From assembly GCF_020907275.1 (NCBI RefSeq), contig NZ_JAJJWI010000022.1, positions 1 through 64,000 of the forward strand: 64,000 nt of DNA, given 5' to 3'. Below, piece after piece: positions 1 to 9,064 of the stretch (the stretch's first letter is position 1; the number at the start of each line of letters is the position of its first letter). This DNA is from Pontibacter silvestris (lineage in GTDB: Bacteria > Bacteroidota > Bacteroidia > Cytophagales > Hymenobacteraceae). A model generated the notes under the pieces. It did not search any database and was not told where the DNA came from. It saw only the letters and a program-made list of their open reading frames with translations. The translations under genes and the position numbers were made by a program.

Positions 1-463
1 CTTTTTATACCACCCCAACCACCCATCGGCCAAAGCCTTAATTACGCCCCTACCGACTAAGGGGCTTCAGTAGTAAATAAATAAGAATCATCAATGCGCT
101 GGCTTGGCCAACTATGCCAGACTCTCCTGAAATAGTCTTATATTAGAGATTAATATTCTTAAATCAGGCTAGAACGCTATGTTTTTTCTTCACTTATAGT
201 TATCGCCTTTATCTTTAGTCTCTTCCTACTAATTAATAACTTCTTTCTTTGTCTGTCTTTTGTTTTCAGCCTTAGTATGAATGGTTAAATAGAAACAATA
301 TCCTAAAACAATTATTCAGGTGAAGAAGTAACATCTTTAGATATTAAGTATATATTTATAAAGCTATCCTTTTAGGTTTAGGTATGAAGGATCAATATCG
401 ACGATCTACCTCGATACAAAAGATCAAATTTGAAAATAGCTTTAAATACTTCTGCAGGAGATA
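1..463. other. Intergenic region, nothing assigned
   Basis: No open reading frame with recognisable protein features lies here. A short G+C hairpin occurs at about 46-65 (arms GCCCCT and AGGGGC) with no clear T-run after it, so I do not call it a terminator. The stretch from about 170 is very A+T rich and probably carries the promoter of the CLC gene, but no convincing TAnnTTTG box stands out. Confidence 0.5.
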
Positions 464-2230
464 ATGAGCAGACTAAACAGATACCAACTTACTTTTTTAA
501 GGTGGCGCAGCAGGCAAAGTAATAACCGTATTCTTCCTTTTGTACTAAGTGTGGTAATTGGTTTAATTGTAGGCCTTTCTGCTATTCTTATCAAAACAAT
601 TATATTTTACTTTGAGCAATATGCCGTATATTTTGCTCCGAAACTCCTGTACTTTCTATTGCCATTGATAGGCTTTTTACTGGTAACATTTTTGAACAGG
701 AACGTTTTCAGTAAAACGGCCTCTTTTAGTGGTGCCCGTAATGTAATAGAGTCAATCGAAAAGAATTCTTCTATCATAAAGTTCAGGCTAATTTATTCAA
801 AATTTATAACGACAGGCCTTACTATCGGCTTCGGAGGTAGTTCAGGCGTTGAAGCTGCTATCATAACAAGTGGTGCTGCGGTAGGGTCTAACGTTGGTCA
901 GTTTTTAGGCTTAGGTTATCGCTTACGCACGTTACTGATTGGTTGTGGTGTGGCGGCAGGTATCTCGGCTGTCTATAACGCACCGATGGGAGGTTTTATT
1001 TTTGCTTTAGAAACAATACTTCCTGAATTTACTCCAACTCTTTTGATTCCGCTGTTAGTAGCGGCTGCTACTGGTAAAATACTATTTGAGTTTATAATGG
1101 GGGAACACTTGCGCTTTAGTGTACCATTAACAGACTTTGATTATAATCAGATCCCGTTGGTTATTTTATTGGGAGTGCTGGGTATGCTTCTGTCCACTTA
1201 CCTGCTCCGGACCTACAGTTTTTGCTTCAGGTATTTCTCCATGATAAAGAATGACTATTTGCGAGCTTTGGTAGGTGGAGTTGCCCTAGGCAGTATAATC
1301 TTTCTATTACCTCCTATGTATGGTGAAGGATATGTTAGCATTGATGCCTTGCTAAACTCAGAGGAACGTTCTTTATTCATTAATTCCCCTTTAGCCGCAT
1401 TACCAAGTACAACCTGGCTTAATCTCGGGTTCTTCTTTCTCATAACTATGGCAAAACCTTTGAGCACAGGCATATGCGTAAGTTCAGGAGGAGAGGGGGG
1501 CTACTTTGCCCCTTCTATTATTACAGGAGGCTTTTTAGGTTTTTTCTTTTATAAGTTGGCAGTGCTTATTTTTCCTTATTATGGTTTAAACCAGGCAACT
1601 TTTATGTTTCTGGGCATGGCCTGTATTTTTGCCTGTATTATGAATGCTCCTGTTACTGCAATATTCCTGGTGGCAGAGATTACGCAGGGTTACCAGTTGT
1701 TTGTACCGTTGATGCTGGTTTGCGCTGTGTCCTACTTTCTTAAATACTATGTTGAAAACCTGAGCAAGAGCGTAGAACAACCTAAAGCGCAAGGTAAGGC
1801 TTTTAGAATAGACCGCATTTTGCTAAACCAGTTAAGCATTAGGCAACTGATTGAAGAAGACCATGCACCTGTTTATGAAGAAGCATCTTTAAGGGCTATT
1901 GTTGAGAACCTATCTAACGCTAACAAGAATGTGCTGCAGGTAATAGACGAAGAGGGTAATCTTAAAGGAATAATAACATTGAATGATATACGAAAGAGCC
2001 TTGGTGAAACATCGAATTATGATATTATTTTGGCTAAAGATTTGATGCAGCCACCATTAATTACGGTTGATATTGATGAACCCGCTTCTGAAGTTCTCGA
2101 TAAATTTGATAAGAATAATTTATGGTCTTTGCCAGTGGTCAGGAAAGGGAAGTTTAAGGGATTTATCTCTAAAAACAGGCTTTTAACACAGTACAGAAAT
2201 GAACTTACTCGTGTAAACCGCTTTTTCTGA
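464..2230 (+). CDS. CLC-family chloride channel/antiporter with C-terminal CBS pair
   Basis: Inner-membrane anion channel or Cl-/H+ exchanger. The first 440 or so residues are strongly hydrophobic with many membrane segments. The segment reading GVEAA, with Glu130, aligns with the GREGP motif of CLC proteins, so the gating glutamate appears to be kept. A second pore motif, GGEGGYFAP, lies near residue 345 and matches the GxFxP element. After the membrane part, residues about 455-588 form two CBS repeats; the second has the typical phrase around KDLMQPPLITVD. Length of 588 residues fits the channel-plus-CBS architecture common in Bacteroidota. The gene stands alone, convergent with the next. 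Whether it is a channel or an exchanger cannot be told from sequence alone. Confidence 0.9.
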   Translation: MSRLNRYQLTFLRWRSRQSNNRILPFVLSVVIGLIVGLSAILIKTIIFYFEQYAVYFAPKLLYFLLPLIGFLLVTFLNRNVFSKTASFSGARNVIESIEKNSSIIKFRLIYSKFITTGLTIGFGGSSGVEAAIITSGAAVGSNVGQFLGLGYRLRTLLIGCGVAAGISAVYNAPMGGFIFALETILPEFTPTLLIPLLVAAATGKILFEFIMGEHLRFSVPLTDFDYNQIPLVILLGVLGMLLSTYLLRTYSFCFRYFSMIKNDYLRALVGGVALGSIIFLLPPMYGEGYVSIDALLNSEERSLFINSPLAALPSTTWLNLGFFFLITMAKPLSTGICVSSGGEGGYFAPSIITGGFLGFFFYKLAVLIFPYYGLNQATFMFLGMACIFACIMNAPVTAIFLVAEITQGYQLFVPLMLVCAVSYFLKYYVENLSKSVEQPKAQGKAFRIDRILLNQLSIRQLIEEDHAPVYEEASLRAIVENLSNANKNVLQVIDEEGNLKGIITLNDIRKSLGETSNYDIILAKDLMQPPLITVDIDEPASEVLDKFDKNNLWSLPVVRKGKFKGFISKNRLLTQYRNELTRVNRFF

Positions 2231-2450
2231 TAAATAGAATGAGAAAAGATTCATAGGGTAAGGAAATCAAACACTATTTAATTTAGCCTTTCGAGAAGTA
2301 TCTGCTTATCATAATTCTTCTCCTCTGTACTGCAAGAAAAACAGGAAACAATTAAGCTGAAAAAAAAAGTAAACAATTTTATATTATAACTTCAGGCTTA
2401 CATTTTTATGTAAAGCTTTAAGTTTTAAAGATAAGCCATCTCTTTGTTTG

Positions 2451-4652
2451 CTATCTACTTACTTTTAACATTTTCATTTGATATGATTTACCCTGATAGA
2501 CAGCAGACACAAAAATGGTTTCTTGATCATATTGCTGTTCAAGCATAAGGGGAATTTTATTATTACCTTCTTCAAGTACAAGCGTTTTTCGCATCAGTAT
2601 CCGGCCTGTTACATCTGTTAGCGTGACGTAAAGAGGTTCTTTTGCTATCGCGTCCAACTCTAAAATAAATTCTTTTATAAAAGGGTTTGGATAGGAGATA
2701 ATGCCCATATTACCTTCAGTAATATCAACTGCCCTAATTACAGAATAGGAGGTAGCTGCATCTGAGTCAATTTGTTTCAGACGGTAGTAGCGGGTGCCAT
2801 TACCAATAGTTGTATCTGTAAATCTATATTGTTGCCTGACTTGTGAATCAGGACCATGACTGGCTACAAAGCCTATACTTTGAAATGATTGTCCATCATA
2901 AGAAATCTGTACCTCAAAGCCTTTATTGTTCTGCTCCGATACTGTTTCCCATGTAAGTAACACATGACTTTCTTTCTTATACACCTGGAAAGAACTGATA
3001 CTTACTGGATATGTACTAGCGTCAGGCTGATGAGCACCAATACTAAAACTGCTACGATCTAAAAGACTGGTTCCAAAAAAGTCAATTTCGCCGACATCTA
3101 CAATATCAAAAGCTTCCTCTTTTAGATTCAGCCCCTTACCAATCATACCAGAGGTGGCTTTAAGTTTATAACTGGAAAGGTTGTAAAGCTCCCTTATGTT
3201 AAGGATGTCAGTTTCTTTGCCTGGATCTTCTAGCTCCGGATCAATTGAAAGCCCTAATTCACTACCGTTTAGTTTCTCCTGCTCTGTTGCATTTCTCCAT
3301 TCTGGTAAAGAAGAATACAAAACTCCAGCCGAATTTATGTTAAAACTACTGCCACCTGACCAGTAGTTATTTCCTCCAAAATGAACACCTGTGTCCTTTT
3401 CCTGACGAACCAGTTCTAAGCCATCGGTAGTAAAGAAAATGTTGTTTTGTATTTTAGTATTAAAAATGCCACCGCTTTGAATATATATCGCCTTTGGAGA
3501 CCCAGTGGCAGGCTTGGTAAGGTAAACAGTGTTGTTATAAATATGTGCATTCTGAATACCTCCATTAGCGCCAGTAGACCAAAGCTGAATAGCACCATAG
3601 CTGTTTTTGCGTCCATCATTTTTACTGATATTGTAGCGGATAGTAATATTTTTCATTTCAGGAGCATTCTGAAACTGGGCAATCAGGTAACCTGCACCAT
3701 CATTATCATGTGAATAATTATATTGTAGAATAGAGTTGGTGCAACCGCCATCAAGATCAAAACCGCCCCCGTCTTTTCCGGAACTTGTTTTGTTATGGTG
3801 TGACTCATTAAATTGAATCACCAGGTTATTACATTGATACCCCCAGATACCCACTGGGCCACCATATGGCCATGAATTATTTTCCCCATTGTTGAAAGCC
3901 TCACAATATTCTACTAAAGCTCCGTCTACTCCTCCTATTAAAATACCATTTCCGGTATGAGAAGTTGGTTTATTATGTAAACCCAAATTATTATATACAA
4001 TATTATAGCTTAAATAGAAATTTTTGTGGCAAATGGTCTGATCTGCATACGTAATAATGCCTACATCCCCATTATTATGAACAGTACTACGAGTGATAGA
4101 TACTTCTTCAAATCCTCCTATTGCATTGTCAAGACTCATGATAGAAATTCCAGCATTTCTATAGCCCGAAACATCGACATTTTCTATATGAATGTAGTGC
4201 AGCATATCATTTAAATCTGTATGAAAAAAAATGCCTGTTCCGTTATTACCTGATCCACTACCTTTAAAAATTAGGTCCTTGATTTTAAAGCCTTCACCGT
4301 TATATACTTGAAGCCCTGATTCATCTCCACTATATATTATAGCCCTTCCATCACCAAAAGATCCTATGGTTATTGGTTTTTCTTCAGTACCAGATACTGT
4401 GGCATGACTGCCATTCTGCTCAGGTCCAAAATAGATCTTACTCTCAAAGGTCTGTCCTCCTTCAAACAGAATGATGTCTCCAGGGATAAAGGTTGTTGTA
4501 TAAATGTTCGCTGTACCTTGCCAGGCCTCATCTATCGAAGTTCCGGTATTATCATCATCACCGCTGGTAGCACTTATATAGTAAGTTTCAGCTAAAGCGA
4601 AGTAAGCTCTTGTTGCTAATAGCAAAAAGAAAAAACAGGACTTCAGATTCAT
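2451..4652 (-). CDS. Secreted right-handed beta-helix protein with T9SS sorting domain
   Basis: Predicted exported protein. Residues 1-21 form a signal peptide ending near ALAE. Residues about 25-430 carry the repeating Asn/Gly-rich pattern of parallel beta-helix (pectate-lyase-like) proteins, with short strands such as NITIRYNIS and NAHIYNNTV. Around residue 550 begins a module with LTWETVSEQNNKGFEVQ, a phrase typical of adhesion-like modules in T9SS cargo. The last 75 residues or so, starting at SYPNPF and including VTGRIL, match the type A C-terminal sorting domain of the type IX secretion system. It is likely a surface or secreted carbohydrate-active or polysaccharide-binding protein; no catalytic residues could be assigned. 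It is monocistronic. Confidence 0.85.
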   Translation of the reverse strand: MNLKSCFFFLLLATRAYFALAETYYISATSGDDDNTGTSIDEAWQGTANIYTTTFIPGDIILFEGGQTFESKIYFGPEQNGSHATVSGTEEKPITIGSFGDGRAIIYSGDESGLQVYNGEGFKIKDLIFKGSGSGNNGTGIFFHTDLNDMLHYIHIENVDVSGYRNAGISIMSLDNAIGGFEEVSITRSTVHNNGDVGIITYADQTICHKNFYLSYNIVYNNLGLHNKPTSHTGNGILIGGVDGALVEYCEAFNNGENNSWPYGGPVGIWGYQCNNLVIQFNESHHNKTSSGKDGGGFDLDGGCTNSILQYNYSHDNDGAGYLIAQFQNAPEMKNITIRYNISKNDGRKNSYGAIQLWSTGANGGIQNAHIYNNTVYLTKPATGSPKAIYIQSGGIFNTKIQNNIFFTTDGLELVRQEKDTGVHFGGNNYWSGGSSFNINSAGVLYSSLPEWRNATEQEKLNGSELGLSIDPELEDPGKETDILNIRELYNLSSYKLKATSGMIGKGLNLKEEAFDIVDVGEIDFFGTSLLDRSSFSIGAHQPDASTYPVSISSFQVYKKESHVLLTWETVSEQNNKGFEVQISYDGQSFQSIGFVASHGPDSQVRQQYRFTDTTIGNGTRYYRLKQIDSDAATSYSVIRAVDITEGNMGIISYPNPFIKEFILELDAIAKEPLYVTLTDVTGRILMRKTLVLEEGNNKIPLMLEQQYDQETIFVSAVYQGKSYQMKMLKVSR

Positions 4653-4918
4653 AAATATTAATTCAAAAGAATATTAAGTTTGAAACAACAAGTTCATTAT
4701 GAGCTTTATACAGCTAGTAACTATTAAGGATGATTAAATAGCAATGAAATAAATAAGCTATATAGTTATGCTAATATATTAAAACTATGCATATACCAAT
4801 ATATAATATTGAATAATTCAGGAATAAAGTCTATAAAATTTTATTAGCTTAAATTTATAATCAAAAATACGATTTAACTCGCTGCAGTTAAGACAATAGA
4901 TATTGTAGATGATTCATT
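4653..4918. other. A+T-rich intergenic region
   Basis: This stretch holds the divergent upstream side of the beta-helix gene and the lost 5' part of the GIN-domain pseudogene. No further coding or RNA feature was seen. Confidence 0.4.
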
Positions 4919-5320
4919 GAAACAGTTACAGGACTTTCACTAAGAGGTTCGGGAAGAATATATAGCCAGTACTTTCTTACTGTTACAGATTAACCTGTAG
5001 AAATAAATGGATCAGGTAAAATTGAGCTTGAGGTAACAGCTACTGAGGTTATTACACGTGTCTCAGGCTCAGGGGAAGTGAAACTAAAAGGGGAAACGCA
5101 ACAGCAGAGTGTTTACCTGAGCCAGTCAGGTAAACACTCTGCTGTTGGTCTGCATGCTCAACACGAAATCGTAAATCTAGCAGGTTCTGGTACTGCTGAA
5201 GTAAGAGCAAGTAAAACGTTGACAGTAGACTTAGCTAGCAGCGGTAGTGTGTACTACTATGGTAACTCAGGTATAAACACCAATATTAGTGGTTCAGGAA
5301 AAGTTTTAAAAAAAGGTTAA
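4919..5320 (+). pseudogene. Decayed head GIN domain (DUF2807) protein
   Basis: The reading frame ending at the TAA of 5318-5320 codes for a run of strands with the recurrent phrases NGSGK, VSGSGEV, AGSGTAEV and ISGSGKV, which is the repeat pattern of DUF2807, the putative auto-transporter adhesin head GIN domain common in Bacteroidota. In the same frame the similarity continues upstream through a TAA stop at 4991-4993 to about 4919 (GLSLRGSGRIY). No start codon, signal peptide or N-terminal half remains. The only intact part begins at a GTG at 5078 and gives 80 residues, too short for the family (usually over 200). A 22-bp perfect inverted repeat lies inside it at 5099-5147. I conclude it is a gene remnant rather than a small functional gene. 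Confidence 0.7.
5099..5147. repeat. Perfect 22-bp inverted repeat inside the GIN-domain remnant
   Basis: Left arm 5099-5120 and right arm 5126-5147 are exact reverse complements over 22 bp with a 5-base loop (GCCAG). It lies within the reading frame, not at the end of a gene, and no T-run follows, so it is not an ordinary terminator. Confidence 0.9.
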
Positions 5321-5464
5321 ACTCTAAAATTAACATCTTCTCAGGATCATCATATACCTTAAATTGCAAGCAAATATGAGAAAAGCTATCAAGTTCATAG
5401 AAAAGTTTAGACATGGGCGACAGTATAAGTTCTGTTACTAATATGTTCTTGGTAGTTCCCGGGG

Positions 5465-6091
5465 TCAAGAATAAGGGGAAATGTGACCATTCTTTATCAG
5501 GAAAGCTTTTTCAGCTTTGTCCAGAATTTCTTCTTTACTGTCTGAATAGGCTTCTATAATACGATAAGGCTTTTCAGAAAAGGCCTCGTCTAGCCGTTTT
5601 AACTTTTCATTGTTCTTACAGGCCTTACCTAAGACTTTATAAGTGTTGTTCGTATATGCTACCCTTGTTCCGGCAAAACCATCTACTTGAAACAGCTTAA
5701 AAAGAGGCTTTACATAAAGTTCAAGTCCACCTGTAGCACAAAATATTTTGATACCTTTTTCACGTAACTCATCAAAATGTTTTTTTAGTTCCTGATTAAA
5801 GTTGGCAGGATATTCACGTTCCCAGAATTCAGCAGCATATTTTTCCACCTGGGATGGAGGTAGGTCATCTAAATAGTTAAAAAAGTTTTCTTTAAACTCT
5901 GTCTTATTTACCTGGTGGAGCTTTTTTAACACTTTATAAAAAGCCATCTGGAAAACAAACCACAGTCTTTTCGGTCGTTTTAAACAGATAAATTTATAAA
6001 ATTCATCCTTTGAACTTTCGTTATAAAATGTGCCATTAAGGTCAAACACTACAACTTTAACTTCCCCACTAGTAGCCATTATTTCAAACAC
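5465..6091 (-). CDS. HAD-superfamily hydrolase, HAD-IB-like
   Basis: Probable small-molecule phosphatase of the haloacid dehalogenase fold, cytosolic. Motif I reads VVFDLNGTF with the nucleophile Asp17; the usual second Asp (DxD) is Asn19 here. Motif II is the FCATGG segment near residue 115, and a motif IV-like stretch, YSDSKEEILDKAEKAFLIK, lies near the C terminus. A helical cap is inserted between motifs I and II (residues about 28-100), the HAD-IB layout of phosphoserine phosphatase relatives. Length (208) fits. Met5 is an alternative start (6079). The Asn19 change would weaken the general acid/base of a phosphatase, so activity may be reduced or of another kind; the substrate is unknown. 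Confidence 0.75.
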   Translation of the reverse strand: MFEIMATSGEVKVVVFDLNGTFYNESSKDEFYKFICLKRPKRLWFVFQMAFYKVLKKLHQVNKTEFKENFFNYLDDLPPSQVEKYAAEFWEREYPANFNQELKKHFDELREKGIKIFCATGGLELYVKPLFKLFQVDGFAGTRVAYTNNTYKVLGKACKNNEKLKRLDEAFSEKPYRIIEAYSDSKEEILDKAEKAFLIKNGHISPYS

Positions 6092-6277
6092 AATTGTTAA
6101 GCTTTACTATCACGTTATGTAGTGGTGTTTTGTTCTCCTTTATATGAGAAATCAGCCTAACGTGAAGCAGAAGTACAAACTTTAAATAAGTTATTTTGCA
6201 GCTTTACTGAAAATGATAAATTTAGAACTGGTTTAGCTCTGATTTAGTTATATCTTGTTGAGGGAAGATAAAATAAT

Positions 6278-6538
6278 ATGATGTTAGAATATTCGATGTT
6301 CCGTAAGCTTCCTACCTGGAGCCAGGCAGAAGTAGTAACTAAAAGAGGAACTTTATTAGCTGAACGTAAACAAGAAGAATGGTCTGTTTTACTTTATTCA
6401 TTTAATAATTTCTTTGTTGAGCTTTGGGTAAAGGATCATTTAAAAATAACTACCACTTTCCAGAAAACCGCCAGCACCATAGCCATTGTAGAACCTTATA
6501 TGGATGGAATCGACCTGGATGATTTTATGGAATTTTAA
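6278..6538 (+). CDS. Small hypothetical protein, 86 aa
   Basis: Not recognised as a named family. The product is soluble, with no signal peptide or membrane segment. It has a central aromatic stretch (SVLLYSFNNFFVELWV) that could be two beta strands and a very acidic C terminus (DGIDLDDFMEF). It has its own upstream spacer and is separated from both neighbours, which supports a real gene. Two adjacent ATG codons (6278, 6281) are possible starts. Similar short soluble orphans are frequent in this bacterial group, but I cannot assign a role. Confidence 0.6.
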   Translation: MMLEYSMFRKLPTWSQAEVVTKRGTLLAERKQEEWSVLLYSFNNFFVELWVKDHLKITTTFQKTASTIAIVEPYMDGIDLDDFMEF

Positions 6539-6604
6539 GCATGAAGCCAATAGCAGCCAGTTTGTTAAAATAAAGCTGCTGTTGGTTTGCTTTAAAATAT
6601 GCAT

Positions 6605-7165
6605 TCATGTTATCTTACTTACTAATCTCAAGTTGCCATTGGAATCTGTCTGTACACAATAGATATCCCCGAAAGCCACTTTTATATCAAACGACGAAAT
6701 AAGAGGTAAATCTTCCATAGCAGCAAGTATAATCCGGATCACACCACCATGTGTTATGACAGCCACTTTATCAAAAGGCTGCTGTGTTATCTCAGTCCAG
6801 AAACGCATTACCCGTTCCTGCATTTGCACCATATTTTCTCCATTAGGCGGAGAAACATTCACAAAATCCTGCATCCACGGATCTAGTTCTTTCTGATCAA
6901 CAGTGTCCCAGGTTTTGCCTTCCCATTGGCCAAAGTTTACCTCGTAAAGCCGTTCGTCGGTTTTGTATACTGTAGATATGTGGCGGGCAAGTGTGGCACA
7001 GCGTGAAGAAGGGCTGGAGAATACAGCATCGGGTTTAGCTGGTAGTTTCTGAAGCATATTATCTTTTTCTTGATTGAAAGAAGCTGCCAAAGGCACATCG
7101 GTGCGACCATAGATAGTTCCTTTGACAATAGCAGGTGTTGTATGGCGAATCAGGTAAACTTCCAT
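6605..7165 (-). CDS. cobC: Alpha-ribazole phosphatase-like histidine phosphatase (CobC type)
   Basis: Histidine phosphatase that in cobalamin nucleotide-loop assembly removes the 5'-phosphate from alpha-ribazole-5'-phosphate or adenosylcobalamin-5'-phosphate. The N terminus, MEVYLIRHTTP, holds the phospho-accepting His in the RHT variant of the RHG motif, and a second catalytic His lies in VITHGGVIRII. I choose the ATG at 7163-7165; a longer frame starting at 7249 would add a basic, non-homologous tail inside cobS. With this start the gene overlaps the end of cobS by 16 bases, so the two are translationally coupled. Function is inferred from family and position at the end of the pduO-cobU-cobT-cobS run. 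Confidence 0.85.
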   Translation of the reverse strand: MEVYLIRHTTPAIVKGTIYGRTDVPLAASFNQEKDNMLQKLPAKPDAVFSSPSSRCATLARHISTVYKTDERLYEVNFGQWEGKTWDTVDQKELDPWMQDFVNVSPPNGENMVQMQERVMRFWTEITQQPFDKVAVITHGGVIRIILAAMEDLPLISSFDIKVAFGDIYCVQTDSNGNLRLVSKIT

Positions 7166-7938
7166 AGCAATATACTTGTCAGGTAAATCAGAACTTCGCT
7201 TACCTGCTGAGTGGCTCCGAGACAGTCGCCGGTGTAGCCGCCTATCCATTTGCTGAAGTAGTTGCCGAGGTATAGCTTAAGCACGAATAGCGGAAACAGG
7301 AGGAGTAACAGTGCTGGTTTTAAAGTTGCTACTGAAAGCGCAAGCAATGGTACAAGTGCGAAGGTTGCTCCAATGTACAGGTTATACCTCTCTACAGCCT
7401 GGGCAACAGGTTTTACTTTGCTCTCTGAGAGCCGCACATAAGGGTGTGTGAAGATGAAAGTACAAGCCACAAAGCGGCTCAGGGAGTGGGCCATAACAAA
7501 CAGCAGGATGAGGACCAGCGGCTGCGAAGTAGAAAGGCTTACCAGCGGTTGCAGCGACAAAAATTTTGTTCCAAGAAGAAGGATCAACCCCACGACACCA
7601 TAGGTGCCAACGCGGCTGTCTTTCATGATCTCCAGTATCCTCTCTTTAGTCCAGCCGCCACCAAAACCATCACAGGTATCGGCAAAACCATCCTCATGAA
7701 AAGCGCCTGTAGTAATAACAGAAGTTACCATGGACAAGAGTATCCCCAGTGAAGGACCAAACAGAATGTTACCTGCCAGAAACGTAAATGCTGCGATACA
7801 CCCTACCACCCAACCTACTACAGGTAAATACCTGGTAGACTGATTCAGTAGAGAATCCTCATGGCCAACCCAACCGGGGCAGGGGAGGCGAGTGTAAAAC
7901 ATGATCGCTGTCAGAAAAACATTCAGTTCTCGTTTCAT
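7150..7938 (-). CDS. cobS: Adenosylcobinamide-GDP ribazoletransferase (cobalamin synthase)
   Basis: Integral inner-membrane enzyme joining adenosylcobinamide-GDP to alpha-ribazole (or its phosphate), the last joining step of cobalamin synthesis. The Asp-rich metal-binding signature FHEDGFADTCDGFGGG lies near residue 80, followed by KDSRVGTYGVVG, both hallmarks of CobS. The rest is hydrophobic with about six or seven membrane segments; length 262 is normal. One base separates it from the stop of cobT upstream, and it overlaps cobC downstream, so it sits inside a tight operon. Confidence 0.95.
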   Translation of the reverse strand: MKRELNVFLTAIMFYTRLPCPGWVGHEDSLLNQSTRYLPVVGWVVGCIAAFTFLAGNILFGPSLGILLSMVTSVITTGAFHEDGFADTCDGFGGGWTKERILEIMKDSRVGTYGVVGLILLLGTKFLSLQPLVSLSTSQPLVLILLFVMAHSLSRFVACTFIFTHPYVRLSESKVKPVAQAVERYNLYIGATFALVPLLALSVATLKPALLLLLFPLFVLKLYLGNYFSKWIGGYTGDCLGATQQVSEVLIYLTSILLWKFT

Positions 7939-7939
7939 A

Positions 7940-8980
7940 TCAGGACTTATTACTTACGCCAGCGCTCTCAAAGCTCGCCATCTCATAAAGGAACGTAACA
8001 GCGCTTTGTAGCAGCGGATAGGCCACGGCACAACCTGTACCTTCGCCCAGGCGCATGCTAAGCCGTAGAAGCGGTGTTGCCTTTAGTTCTTGCAGTAAGA
8101 GCGCGTGCCCCTGTTCATCAGACTGGTGGCAGAAAACGGCATAAGGCATGATGTTGGCATCCATTTTATAGGCACAAAGAAAGGCAACAGAAGAGATAAA
8201 ACCATCTACCAATACAAGCATACCTGCGCTGGCAGCCTCCAGCATAGCCCCAGCCATCATCGCTATTTCAAAACCACCAAAAGCCTGCAACACTTTAAGA
8301 GGATGGTTTGCTACGTTCTGATGAAAGTCCAGCGCCTGCTGTAGTACCCTATTCTTTTTCTGAAACTGCATATCGTCTAAACCCGTGCCTCTACCAGTAC
8401 ACAGTGCCAATGGTATGTTCAGAAGTTTACTCATTAGCACGGCTGCTGACGAGGTGTTTCCGATACCCATTTCCCCAAAACCGATCACATTGCAATTTTG
8501 CTGTTTTATTGCTTGCACGATTTCTTTCCCCTTCGCCATGCATGCCATACATTCTGCTTCAGACATAGCAGTTTCATTCAAAAAACTCCTGGTGCCATAG
8601 TTTATTTTCGCCTGTATCAGTTGTGGATGTGGTTCAAAGTCATGGTCAACGCCGGCATCTACAAGCGTAAGCTGTATGCCGTGTTGCTTTGTGAAAACAT
8701 TAACAGCTGCTCCACCACCTAAAAAGTTTAATACCATCTGATACGTTACTTCCTGTGGATAAGCACTTACGCCTTCGCTGGCAATACCGTGGCTGGCAGC
8801 AAACACAACCATGTGTGGGTGCTTCAGCTGCGGCTCTAACGTTTGCTGAACAAGTCCGATCTGTAGTGCCAGCTTTTCCAGTTGCCCCAGCGCGCCGAGT
8901 GGTTTTGTTTTGTTATTGATCTTGTCCAGCAGTAGGGCTTTTATTTGCTGGTCGGGTAGGGAAATGGTTGGTAGAAGCAT
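7940..8980 (-). CDS. cobT: Nicotinate-nucleotide-dimethylbenzimidazole phosphoribosyltransferase
   Basis: Activates the lower ligand base by making alpha-ribazole-5'-phosphate from nicotinate mononucleotide and dimethylbenzimidazole (or another benzimidazole). The sequence is full length (346 aa). Conserved features include the GEMGIGNTSSAAVL loop in the middle and LGEGTGCAVAYPLL near the C terminus, whose Glu is the proposed catalytic base in CobT. No bluB for dimethylbenzimidazole synthesis is present in this window, so the base is either made elsewhere or salvaged. It lies 84 bases downstream of cobU and 1 base upstream of cobS. Confidence 0.96.
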   Translation of the reverse strand: MLLPTISLPDQQIKALLLDKINNKTKPLGALGQLEKLALQIGLVQQTLEPQLKHPHMVVFAASHGIASEGVSAYPQEVTYQMVLNFLGGGAAVNVFTKQHGIQLTLVDAGVDHDFEPHPQLIQAKINYGTRSFLNETAMSEAECMACMAKGKEIVQAIKQQNCNVIGFGEMGIGNTSSAAVLMSKLLNIPLALCTGRGTGLDDMQFQKKNRVLQQALDFHQNVANHPLKVLQAFGGFEIAMMAGAMLEAASAGMLVLVDGFISSVAFLCAYKMDANIMPYAVFCHQSDEQGHALLLQELKATPLLRLSMRLGEGTGCAVAYPLLQSAVTFLYEMASFESAGVSNKS

Positions 8981-9064
8981 TTTAGAAAGTCTGAACAGAG
9001 GTTATTGTGCTTTGTCGGTTTTATTAAGTTTATCTGCTTGTATCAAAAATTAAAGAAGTTAAGC

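Noticed and set aside
46-65. Hairpin GCCCCT/AGGGGC as a terminator at the window edge
   Set aside because: The stem is only six base pairs and is not followed by a T run; the upstream gene, if any, lies outside the window.
7166-7249. Upstream extension of the cobC frame
   Set aside because: The extra residues are basic, non-homologous and lie in the cobS coding region; the family starts at MEVYLIRH.
8105-8722. Several plus-strand frames opposite cobT
   Set aside because: They are shadows of cobT in other frames; none has homology-like motifs.
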